Of a DNA stretch of 62,218 nucleotides, positions 32,157 to 39,585 are shown piece after piece. The notes under the pieces were generated by a model. The model ran no database searches. It was not told where the DNA came from and saw only the letters and a list, made by a program, of their open reading frames with translations. Origin of the DNA: Bacteroidales bacterium UBA4814 (lineage in GTDB: Bacteria > Bacteroidota > Bacteroidia > Bacteroidales > UBA7960). A program made the translations under genes and the position numbers. Position 1 is the stretch's first letter. The number at the start of each line of letters is the position of its first letter. Location: positions 1 to 62,218 of the forward strand of contig DHFW01000025.1 in assembly GCA_002402465.1 (NCBI GenBank). Reading direction: 5' to 3'.

Positions 32157-32834
32157 ATGCAGCAATGGACCTACGCCTTGCTTCTTGCCGGAAGCATTCT
32201 TGTCCCCCTGATTCGAAGCTTTGAGCCTCGCATATTTTTTATCGGAAACTGGCGAGCTCTGCTGGCCGGCATTTTTGTCATGATGCTGGTTTTCATCCCC
32301 TGGGATGTGGCTTTTACTGAACACGGGGTGTGGGGTTTTTCACACGATTATGTTTCAGGTCTGTTCATTGCTGGCCTGCCCATTGAAGAATGGCTGTTTT
32401 TTGTGGTTATCACTTATTGTGTGGTGTTCACCTATGAGGTAATCAGGTATTTCTTCCCAAAGATCAGCTTCCCGGTTTTGGCAAAATGGATCTCCATATA
32501 CGCAGGAATTGGCCTTTTGGTGGTTGGTTTCATGAATATAGGAAAACTTTACACCACGGTCGTAATGCTGCTGGCCGGTGCGTTAATGATTCTTCAACCC
32601 ATAATTAAAAGCCATAAAACCTGGCTGAGCCATTATTATGTTACCTACCTGATAACCCTGGTGCCCTTCCTGATCGTAAACGGAGTTCTTACTGCCTTGC
32701 CGGTGGTTTGGTACAATCCTGCCGAAAAGATAGGAATTCGTGTTACCTCCATACCCATTGAAGACTCTGTTTACTTTATGGCTATGATGCTGATTGTAAT
32801 GCCCATTTACGAGCGGTTAAAACCGGGTAGGTAA
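32157..32834 (+). CDS. Lycopene cyclase domain protein (CrtYc/CrtYd type, fused)
   Basis: A 225-residue membrane protein with about seven helices. Two copies of the CrtYc/d-type domain appear fused. The first carries FIPWDVAFTEHGVWGF and GLPIEEWLFFVVITYCVVF. The second carries the parallel GIRVTSIPIEDSVYFMAMML. The PIEE and PIED motifs are the conserved acidic residues of the heterodimeric lycopene beta-cyclases. It would cyclise lycopene to beta-carotene, the substrate for the divergent crtW-like ketolase 143 bp away. crtE, crtB and crtI are not in the window. Confidence 0.88.
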   Translation: MQQWTYALLLAGSILVPLIRSFEPRIFFIGNWRALLAGIFVMMLVFIPWDVAFTEHGVWGFSHDYVSGLFIAGLPIEEWLFFVVITYCVVFTYEVIRYFFPKISFPVLAKWISIYAGIGLLVVGFMNIGKLYTTVVMLLAGALMILQPIIKSHKTWLSHYYVTYLITLVPFLIVNGVLTALPVVWYNPAEKIGIRVTSIPIEDSVYFMAMMLIVMPIYERLKPGR

Positions 32835-32851
32835 TAAGCAGACAAATAAAA

Positions 32852-32882
32852 GAAGCCGCCTCAAATCGAGACGGCCTCTTTT
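32852..32882 (-). terminator. Palindromic hairpin, minus-strand terminator-like (element copy 1)
   Basis: Arms GAAGCCGCCTC (32852-32862) and GAGACGGCCTC (32868-32878). On the minus strand all 11 pairs form, with two G-U wobbles, and TTCTTTT follows. On the plus strand two mismatches weaken it. It resembles the hairpin at 35277-35306 in opposite orientation. It could end both the cyclase gene and the pseudogene that runs toward it. Confidence 0.6.
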
Positions 32883-32911
32883 GATTTCTGGCTATGAAAA
32901 GACAGATTCGG

Positions 32912-33762
32912 CTATTCCGGTTTGTACCCAAAATAAAAATGTTTTACGCCAATTTCATCGCCATCATTGTTTTCACTGAAGTAGATTTTTTTAATAGAGA
33001 CAGGGGAAACCACTCCTATATATCCACTGTGAAAACCACCTGCCATGGCAGATGAAATTGAATCTATTTTACACTGGTTTGTACCATCTGTCGCATAAAC
33101 TAATAAATATTCGTTTGCGTTGGTTGTATTGTCAACCATGTTAAACCCTATTGCGTGTACATTATTGCCGGTGACCCCGATCTCATAATTGTCGTATTCA
33201 AAGTTATCGATATCACCAATGCTTATTTTGTTTGAGGCCAGTTTACCTCATTGTCTTCAAATACCAAGGCCCAAGCCACATTCGGATGATCCCAGAGTAC
33301 ATTCGGATCTTTGTTTTCCAGGTTAAAATTGAAGGGGAATGAAGTAGTGTCGCTGCTAAATGTAATACGCTTGCCCATCCAGATTTGCTGGTTATTTGGG
33401 TCCACAATGAAATTATTTTTTTCCATGGCTTTCCAGATATTGGCTCTGTTGGTTAGCCATTCTCCTTTTATTACCTGGAATGGAAATGCCGATTCCCAGT
33501 TTCCCTGATTTTTGAAAAAATCTAAGCCTTCGCTTATAGGTGCGTTTTCAACCATATTGTATTCAGCGGTCTTGCTGACTTTTGCAATGCTGTTGTCAAC
33601 CAGGCTGAGTAAGGTATATGAAATGGGAACGGCTGTTGTTAAAGGGGCTTCTGTTCGGAAAAACTTACCCAGTTGACCTGTGCGAAGGAAATTGAGAGCA
33701 GTTTGGGCATTCCCACCAATGGTCACCAGCTTAATCGTTGAATTTGAGAGGGTATTTTGGTG
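32912..33762 (-). pseudogene. Frameshifted gene of unknown function with a lectin-like (choice-of-anchor-like) C-terminal domain
   Basis: Two minus-strand frames that read as one gene broken by a frameshift near 33235-33245. The upstream part (33223-33762) ends ...FEDNEVNW then runs to a stop. The downstream part, in another frame, continues SNKISIGDIDNFEYDNYEIG and runs to a stop at 32912. The downstream part (AIGFNMVDNTT, VYATDGTNQCK, GYIGVVSPVSIKKIYFSE, GVKHFYFGY) has the pattern of extracellular choice-of-anchor/PEP-CTERM-type beta domains. The upstream part is not recognised and has no signal peptide, so the 5' end is probably also missing. A plain sequencing error at the junction is possible. 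Confidence 0.55.
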
Positions 33763-33980
33763 TTCAGCAACCCCATTTTACCCCTGTGGATGTTTTCTTT
33801 TTTGTACTCGAAGGCACGCCCACCACCCGCATTGGGGATGAAATAAAAGAAGTGGCCGAAAACATGCTGGTGGAAAGCCCAAAGAATATCGTTCACTGTC
33901 TGTACAACAAAAGCGACAAGGCTGCCAGGATCCTGGTGGTGAAAACACCGAAGCCTTTAACCAGCACTCGCTTACTTTAA
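33738..33980 (+). pseudogene. Cupin-domain protein remnant (N-terminally truncated)
   Basis: About 80 residues matching the second half of a small cupin barrel: VDVFFFVLEGTPTTRIGDE, then ESPKNIVHCLYNKSDKAARILVVKTPKP. The first strands, which carry the HxH metal ligands, are missing. The only in-frame start is TTG at 33738, and the frame overlaps the 5' end of the minus-strand pseudogene. I read it as a decayed fragment. The 24-codon frame that follows (33986-34060) is not supported as a gene. Confidence 0.55.
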
Positions 33981-34092
33981 ACCTTATGGCTTATGATTTC
34001 TCCGTTTTTTATCGCAAGGAAATGGGGTTTAAGGCCATGGCCGATATTCGGACATCTTAAGTTTGAGAAGCTTTAATCAGGGTGTTCATCCT

Positions 34093-34138
34093 GCTGCAAA
34101 ACCGAATTGAATTTGCAGCATGATGGGTTCTTTTTTTT
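34093..34138 (+). terminator. Weak terminator-like inverted repeat
   Basis: Arms GCTGCAAA (34093-34100) and TTTGCAGC (34112-34119) with an 11-nt loop; a run of eight T begins 11 bp later. The gap before the T-run makes it a poor intrinsic terminator. Confidence 0.3.
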
Positions 34139-34209
34139 AGGGATATTGAGGGAAAGACCCTGTTTTTCATTAACTTAGCCTTAGCTTTTTTTAATAACCT
34201 GACCCTGTC

Positions 34210-34767
34210 ATGAAAAAGATCCTGATTCTTCTCGCCTTACCGCTCTCCCTGTTTTTTGGTTCCTGCGGGTCCCGTGAAGCGCAAACTGAACCAGCGGAGA
34301 ACGATACCCTGGTGATCTATGTTGGCCGGGATACGCTTTTGCCAGGCGAGGAAAGCTTCAGGATGGTTCCTGTATCCGACCGCCTGATTGCTGTTCCTTC
34401 AGGTATTGAACTGTCAGAAAAAATCAGGCTGCTGGCCGACAGCATTTCCGCCTGTTGCTTCAACAACTTGCAGATGGAGATCCTGTCAATCGATACCCTG
34501 CCCGTAACAGGGGTCTTCTTGAGGGTGAACCTGGTGGAATTTCCCAATTATGAAGGGCCGGGGACGATAGAGCCTTACCTGAGCTGGTATGACTTTTTTC
34601 AGGGCAGTATGGGCGGGATGAATACCAGCATAGTGCTGCGCGAATCTTTCCTTCAGCCTGATTATGAAGGGGCGTGGGTTGATGCCGTGGCATTTTATTA
34701 CCAGGGGGATCCCATCGGAGCCTGGGATCATCTCCTGCTCGAAGGCGTGCTGGCCTCCGGAAAATAA
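34210..34767 (+). CDS. Lipoprotein of unknown function, possibly GerMN-like
   Basis: A 185-residue predicted lipoprotein: signal MKKILILLALPLSLFFGSC, with the lipidated Cys in FGSC. The mature part is acidic, with LADSISACCFNNLQMEI followed by a beta-rich half containing PYLSWYDFFQGSMGGMNTS and WDHLLLEGVLASGK. The strand-rich region with DSISACC and the late tryptophans hints at a GerMN-like fold, but I am not confident. It stands alone inside a patch of broken genes; no promoter box was recognised. It looks intact. Confidence 0.7.
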   Translation: MKKILILLALPLSLFFGSCGSREAQTEPAENDTLVIYVGRDTLLPGEESFRMVPVSDRLIAVPSGIELSEKIRLLADSISACCFNNLQMEILSIDTLPVTGVFLRVNLVEFPNYEGPGTIEPYLSWYDFFQGSMGGMNTSIVLRESFLQPDYEGAWVDAVAFYYQGDPIGAWDHLLLEGVLASGK

Positions 34768-35102
34768 AAAATTTTACAGGCTCAAGGGTTCTTTTCGTGA
34801 CCAATTCCCTGTTGGTCAAGTTCATGCTTTTCTCCCCTCCAGGCTTGTTACCAGCCTGCCCCACAATGCTTTCATTTTCTTCATTTTCCTCAAAAGAGGG
34901 GCTGTCTCAGGTGACAATATGGGGTTTTCCTTGATTAAGCCGCTTTTGTGATGAAGTCTTACAGCCTTCCCATTTGCCCCTTTTCCTCATTTTTTATGAA
35001 TTAAAATTATACAACAAAGCACTGGTTGAGACCTTTCGAGGTTTAATCAAATAGGAGATTCAGACGTATCTTAGACGTGCTTCAAACCTAATTTAAACGT
35101 TT

Positions 35103-35150
35103 ATGTACGTTCTAACTACGTATTAACTACGTATTAACTACGTTTTAACT
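35103..35150. repeat. Helically phased 11-bp tandem repeats
   Basis: Units AACTACGTATT, AACTACGTATT and AACTACGTTTT follow one another from 35114 with exact 11-bp spacing, preceded by a weaker unit ATGTACGTTCT (35103-35113) and followed by a partial AACT. Further ACGT-containing degenerate units extend left to about 35060. The 11-bp period places each ACGT core on nearly the same face of the helix. Confidence 0.7.
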
Positions 35151-35268
35151 CTGAAGCGGAACCCATCCTGATTTGGCTCCTTTCCAATTCATTTGTGAAA
35201 CCGGTTTCATGGGAAATGGAAAGAAGGGAAGGGGAGATGGCTATTCTTAGGGGTGCTTGTCAGGGCAT

Positions 35269-35306
35269 AAAAAAAAGAGGCCGTCTCAAACTAATGAGGC
35301 GGCCTC
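35269..35306 (-). terminator. Terminator of the V-type ATPase operon (element copy 2)
   Basis: Arms GAGGCCGTCTCA (35277-35288) and TGAGGCGGCCTC (35295-35306) with loop AACTAA. On the minus strand the hairpin is followed by eight T. It lies 24 bp past the stop of the proteolipid gene. Confidence 0.85.
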
Positions 35307-35329
35307 TGGCAATTGGTTTCTGTTTTTTT

Positions 35330-35776
35330 TTACAGTGCGCCTGAGATAAGGAATGTGGCGGCAAAGGCAATAATAGCGTAAAGCTCGGGGAATACGGCAA
35401 GGATCATGGTGTTGCCGAATACGTTGTAGCCCGAACCGATGGCTGCGATACCATTGGCACAAACTTGTCCCTGGCGAATGGCCGAAAGCAGGGCAACAAA
35501 GCCCAGAGCCAGGCCGGCACCAAAGATGGCTGCAGCGTTTACCCAGGTAATGTCGGCTACCAGGTATTGCGAAAGAATGAAGTAGCCCATAAAGCCGTAG
35601 AGGCCCTGGGTTCCGGGAAGTGCGCTAAGAATGAGGTAGTTACCGAAGGCTTCGTCGTTCTTTTTCATGGCACCGATCGAAGCGTTGCCGCCCATCGATA
35701 CACCGAATGCACTGCCAATACCGGCCAGCCCGATCATCAATCCAACACCAATGTAAGCAAGAATAATTGGTTCCAT
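35330..35776 (-). CDS. atpK: V-type ATPase subunit K (membrane rotor proteolipid), Na+-ligand type
   Basis: A 148-residue duplicated proteolipid with four helices, last gene of the ATPase operon. Only the second hairpin keeps the ion-binding acid, Glu131 (FPELYA). The ligand set known from the Na+-binding NtpK of Enterococcus hirae is visible: Leu53, Thr56 and Gln57 in LPGTQGLYGF, Gln102 in IRQGQVCANGI, and Glu131. H+-type proteolipids usually lack this polar set. I infer Na+ coupling. The gene follows atpI by 27 bp. Confidence 0.93.
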   Translation of the reverse strand: MEPIILAYIGVGLMIGLAGIGSAFGVSMGGNASIGAMKKNDEAFGNYLILSALPGTQGLYGFMGYFILSQYLVADITWVNAAAIFGAGLALGFVALLSAIRQGQVCANGIAAIGSGYNVFGNTMILAVFPELYAIIAFAATFLISGAL

Positions 35777-35803
35777 AATTTCAAGGTTAGGTTTAGTGAG
35801 ACG

Positions 35804-37621
35804 TTAAGTTAATTTTCTGAATGGTTCGTATTTTTTTCCTCCACCGGAGAAGCCGGCATTCTTGTAAAACTCTACAAAGGTCAAACGCAATGGGTGCACA
35901 AAGGCGCCCAGGCCCGACATGAAAATGTTAATGCTGTGTCCGATCACCAGGATGATAACCATGATGATGATATTAAGCACAGGAATACTCCCGCTCATTT
36001 CAACGGCCAGGCTGTTGAACACAAAGCCCATGATGGCGCTGGAGATACCCAGCGCAAACAAACGAATGTACGACAACAAGTCGCCCAGGATGCCGGTCAC
36101 CATATTGTAGGTGTTCCAGAGGCCGGCGCCCACGTTCATAAATACGTTGCGGCCTAAATTGTTGAGGGGCAGAATGAGCAGGCCGCTGACACCCAGTAAA
36201 ATGTAAAGCGGAATGTTTAGCTGGTCCATAGGAGTGCCCGAAAGCTGGCTGTAGCCAAACAAGGCAATGCCGCCCACCAGCAGGGTGATCCAGCCAATGG
36301 TGCCCAGGGCAAAGCCCCAGCCAAATTGCCTCACCTCGTTGATGGCTTTCAGGAACATCCCAAAAAGAATTTGAATACCACCAAACACCAGGGCCAGGTA
36401 GAACAACAGCTGGTCAATGTCGGTGCCCTGTGCCTCGAATTGCTGCGCCAGGGTGCGGTAAACCGGCAGGTTGGTGTCGTAAAGTTTAATCCCGAAAAGG
36501 GTGCCCCCTATAAGTCCGAAAACAATGGTGGAAAGCCCCAGGTAAAATACCAGGCTCATCACCTGCTTCAGTTCTTTGGCAACTTTTTTCTTGGCAGCAA
36601 TGGCGATAATGGCCATCAGCGCCCCATATCCCACATCGCCCAGGCAAAAGCCAAAGAAAATCATGTAGAAAGGCGCGAAGAAAGGGGTGAGGTCAAGCTC
36701 GCCGTATTTGGGCAGAGAGTAAAGCTCGCCAATCATCTCAAATTTCTTTGAGAACTTATTGTTCTTGAGCAGAATGGGCGCCTTGTCTTGGGGGGTGGCT
36801 TTTTCTTCAATAAAAAGGATATTCTTTTTCTCCAGAAAAACAGCCAGCTCCTCCTTTTTCTCATTGGGTGCCCAGCCTTCGAGGAGCATTACTTTTTCGT
36901 CGGCCTCCTTCACCGTGTTTTCAAGGACTTTATCGAAATGGAGGTCTTCCTTCAGCTTAAGCAGAAAATGCTTAATGGCATCCAGGCTTTCAGCGGCGTG
37001 CTGATCGAATTTGCGGTGAATGGCTTCTACCTCTTCATTGAGTTTCTTTTCATAAAAACTCAGTTCTGAAATGGGCCTTTCTGGGGCACGCATTTCCTCC
37101 AGATCGAGGTCGAAGGTTTCGTCTTCGCGCTTGACCAGCACCAGGTAGTACAGTCCGGCATTTTGGCCCACTACGGCCATGGGGTACTGCTGCAGCCAGC
37201 TTTCTTCAAATTTGCGGGCTGTTACGGTGTAGAATTTCACCTGCAGGCCTTGCTCGCGAAGCTTTTTAAGGGTGTCGTGCGAAAAATCGCCCCAGGGTGC
37301 AGCGTACGACATTTCTTTCTTCAGGGTGCTGAGCTGCTGGTATTTATTTTCCAGCTCCTGCTGAAGGGCATTTATTTCTTCGTAGGCCTGTCTTCCATCA
37401 ACACCTTGCTTGGGTGCAGGATTTTCTACCTCGCGCTTTTCCAGAAATTTCACCACCCCGTTTACTTTGCTTATCAGGTCGTATTTTTCGAGCATCTCAT
37501 CAGAAACATCCTTTTGGCGCTCAATGAGGTGAAGCACCCCAAGATGCCGCATTTCTTCGAGAAACTCCAGGTAGTCCCTGTGATACACCAGGAAAGAATA
37601 TTTTGTCATGGGTGCTATCAT
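35804..37621 (-). CDS. atpI: V-type ATPase subunit I (a-subunit homologue)
   Basis: A 605-residue stator subunit. The N-terminal half (to about 330) is soluble and rich in charged coiled coil, forming the peripheral arm. The C-terminal half has seven to eight helices that meet the proteolipid ring. The conserved arginine needed for ion passage is in LLSYIRLFALGISSAIMG. The start overlaps the stop of atpD by 4 bp (ATGA), so the two are coupled. The length is slightly short of the 650-residue average but no domain is missing. Confidence 0.94.
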   Translation of the reverse strand: MIAPMTKYSFLVYHRDYLEFLEEMRHLGVLHLIERQKDVSDEMLEKYDLISKVNGVVKFLEKREVENPAPKQGVDGRQAYEEINALQQELENKYQQLSTLKKEMSYAAPWGDFSHDTLKKLREQGLQVKFYTVTARKFEESWLQQYPMAVVGQNAGLYYLVLVKREDETFDLDLEEMRAPERPISELSFYEKKLNEEVEAIHRKFDQHAAESLDAIKHFLLKLKEDLHFDKVLENTVKEADEKVMLLEGWAPNEKKEELAVFLEKKNILFIEEKATPQDKAPILLKNNKFSKKFEMIGELYSLPKYGELDLTPFFAPFYMIFFGFCLGDVGYGALMAIIAIAAKKKVAKELKQVMSLVFYLGLSTIVFGLIGGTLFGIKLYDTNLPVYRTLAQQFEAQGTDIDQLLFYLALVFGGIQILFGMFLKAINEVRQFGWGFALGTIGWITLLVGGIALFGYSQLSGTPMDQLNIPLYILLGVSGLLILPLNNLGRNVFMNVGAGLWNTYNMVTGILGDLLSYIRLFALGISSAIMGFVFNSLAVEMSGSIPVLNIIIMVIILVIGHSINIFMSGLGAFVHPLRLTFVEFYKNAGFSGGGKKYEPFRKLT

Positions 37622-38220
37622 ACGCTGGCCTCCATTTCCTGAATACGTGTTTTAACAATCTTCTGGGCTGCTTTCGAGAGGTTTTCCTCGTCTTCGAGGT
37701 AGCGCTTGATTTTAAGGATCGCTTCCTGAAAACCGGGAATCTGAACTTTTTCGTAGAGGTTCACCTTTTGGGTGGTTTTGCGGCGTGCATGATCGAGCAG
37801 CTGCATCTTCTGAAAGAAGACTTCCCGCTCAATAGCAATGCGTGCCAGTTCCTTTACAATGCTGATGCCATCGAGGTACCAGCCCGGGCGGTTAAAGATG
37901 CTGAATTCCTTTACGGAAAACTTCACATCTTCGAGCACAGGCGTTTTCACCCCTGCAATCTTCTTGATCGACAGGTCCACATCCTCAATGCTCACCAGGT
38001 CGTTATCGAACTCGCCCCACAGCTCAATGGCTCGCTGGTATGCCTGCAGCCGCTCGCTGAGTTTTTCTTCAAACTCCTCAGCGGTGGTTTTGGCTTTTTT
38101 CACCTCTATGCGCAGGGCAGCCTCCTTGTTTTTCAGGGTGGGCAAAGCACGCTCCCTGACTTTCAGCTGCTTGTCAATATGCTGAAGGGCGGTTTTATTA
38201 TATTGAAACTTAATGGCCAT
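37618..38220 (-). CDS. atpD: V-type ATPase subunit D (central stalk)
   Basis: A 200-residue, mostly helical protein; long N- and C-terminal helices form the rotor coiled coil inside the A3B3 head. The opening MAIKFQYNKTALQHIDKQLKV and the late VNLYEKVQIPGFQEAILKIKRYLEDEE are typical. It lies 39 bp after atpB and overlaps atpI by 4 bp. Subunit F, which normally accompanies D, is not recognisable in the operon. Confidence 0.92.
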   Translation of the reverse strand: MAIKFQYNKTALQHIDKQLKVRERALPTLKNKEAALRIEVKKAKTTAEEFEEKLSERLQAYQRAIELWGEFDNDLVSIEDVDLSIKKIAGVKTPVLEDVKFSVKEFSIFNRPGWYLDGISIVKELARIAIEREVFFQKMQLLDHARRKTTQKVNLYEKVQIPGFQEAILKIKRYLEDEENLSKAAQKIVKTRIQEMEASV

Positions 38221-38259
38221 GGTTCATTTTTCTTTTTCGAATAAAAAGAACGGTATGCC

Positions 38260-39585
38260 TTAATTCTTCTTCCAGTATTTATCCACAAATTCCTGACGGA
38301 TACCGACCTCGGCCGGGCTGAAGTGTTTGCTGAAAAGGGTATAGGCGGTTTCGAGCATGGTGTCCACATCGATATTAACGTCGATGGCCAGCAGTTTTTC
38401 CGAATAGCCTTTTGCAAACTCCAGTGTACGCTCGTCGTAGTCGGTCAGGTCGAAGCCGTTTTCCAGTTTGGTTTTGGCATTGGCGGCGTCGGCATAGAGC
38501 CTTACTGCGGCGTTCATCACCTGCGGGTGGTCTTCGCGGGTTTTCTTGCCAATTACCAGCTGCTTCAGGCGCGAGAGACTGCGGAAGGGGTCAACAATCA
38601 CTTTACCTACGTCGCTGTCTTTGCGCAAAAACAACTGCCCTTCGGTTATATAGCCCGTGTTGTCGGGGATGGCGTGGGTAATGTCGCCGCCCGAGAGGGT
38701 GGTTACGGCCACAATGGTAATGGAACCGCCATCGGGAAACTGAACGGCCTTTTCGTACAGACGCGCCAGGTCGGAATAAAGTGAGCCGGGCATACTGTCT
38801 TTCGAAGGGATCTGGTCCATGCGGTTCGATACGATACTGAGGGCGTCGGCATAAAGCGTGAGGTCGGTGAGTAGCACCAGTACCTTTTCGTTCTTTTCCA
38901 CGGCAAAGTATTCGGCGGCGGTAAGGGCCATGTCGGGCACCAGCAGGCGTTCTACCGGGGGATTCTCGGTGGTGTTGATAAAGCCCACGATGCGGTCGAG
39001 GGCGCCGGCATTGTCGAATACCTGCTTAAAGTAAAGGTAGTCGTCGTTCGAAAGACCTACGCCACCCAGAATGATCTTGTCGGCTTGGGCACGCAGGGCT
39101 ACCATGGCCATAACCTGGTTAAAGGGCTGGTCGGGGTCGGCAAAGAAGGGGATCTTCTGTCCGGTTACCAGCGTATTGTTAAGGTCGATGCCGGCAATAC
39201 CGGTGGCAATAAGCTCAGAGGGCTGCTTGCGTCGAACGGGGTTCACGCTGGGTCCGCCAATCTCACGTTCTTCGCCCATGATCTGGCTGCCATCCAAGGG
39301 TTCGCCATAGGCATTGAAGAAACGTCCGGCCAGGTCGTCGCTCACCTTCAGGGTGGGCGCCTTACCGGTAAAAATTACCTCGGCGTTGGTGGCAATGCCT
39401 TCGGTGCCGGCAAAAACCTGCAGGGTCACCACATCGCCCATGATCTTCACTACCTGGGCCAGGCGGCCGTCCACTATGGCCAGCTCCTCATTTCCAATAC
39501 CATCGGCATATAAGGATACGGTAGCTTTGGTTAGCTGAAACAGCTTGGTATATACGCGCTGAAATGCTTTGGTGTCTTTTTCCAT
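38260..39585 (-). CDS. atpB: V-type ATPase subunit B (regulatory head subunit)
   Basis: A 441-residue head subunit without a P-loop, alternating with A in the hexamer. Conserved blocks include GRFFNAYGEPLDG, PSVNPVRRKQPSELIATGI, VLLTDLTLYADALSIVSNRMDQIPSK, PGSLYSDLARLYEKA and GGDITHAIPDNTGYITEGQ. Its start overlaps the last base of atpA, so the two are translationally coupled. Confidence 0.97.
   Translation of the reverse strand: MEKDTKAFQRVYTKLFQLTKATVSLYADGIGNEELAIVDGRLAQVVKIMGDVVTLQVFAGTEGIATNAEVIFTGKAPTLKVSDDLAGRFFNAYGEPLDGSQIMGEEREIGGPSVNPVRRKQPSELIATGIAGIDLNNTLVTGQKIPFFADPDQPFNQVMAMVALRAQADKIILGGVGLSNDDYLYFKQVFDNAGALDRIVGFINTTENPPVERLLVPDMALTAAEYFAVEKNEKVLVLLTDLTLYADALSIVSNRMDQIPSKDSMPGSLYSDLARLYEKAVQFPDGGSITIVAVTTLSGGDITHAIPDNTGYITEGQLFLRKDSDVGKVIVDPFRSLSRLKQLVIGKKTREDHPQVMNAAVRLYADAANAKTKLENGFDLTDYDERTLEFAKGYSEKLLAIDVNIDVDTMLETAYTLFSKHFSPAEVGIRQEFVDKYWKKN

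Larger units (their letters stand above)
34768..35329 (+). other. 562-bp gene-free stretch with inverted and tandem repeats
   Basis: No supported gene. It holds a perfect 7-bp inverted repeat TGACCAA/TTGGTCA (34798-34818), a half-copy of the hairpin element (AAAAGAGGGGCTGTCTCA near 34893), a block of 10-11-bp phased repeats (about 35060-35150) and the V-ATPase terminator (35269-35306). The flanks look like decayed sequence. Confidence 0.6.

Noticed and set aside
33986..34060. Short frame after the cupin remnant (24 codons)
   Set aside because: Too short, with no recognisable domain and no promoter box; most likely debris.
35103..35150. CRISPR-like array
   Set aside because: Units are only 11 bp, directly adjacent, with no spacers and no cas genes.
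32850..35310. Calling the segment a complete insertion sequence or MITE
   Set aside because: No transposase and no target-site duplication; the hairpins also behave as ordinary terminators.
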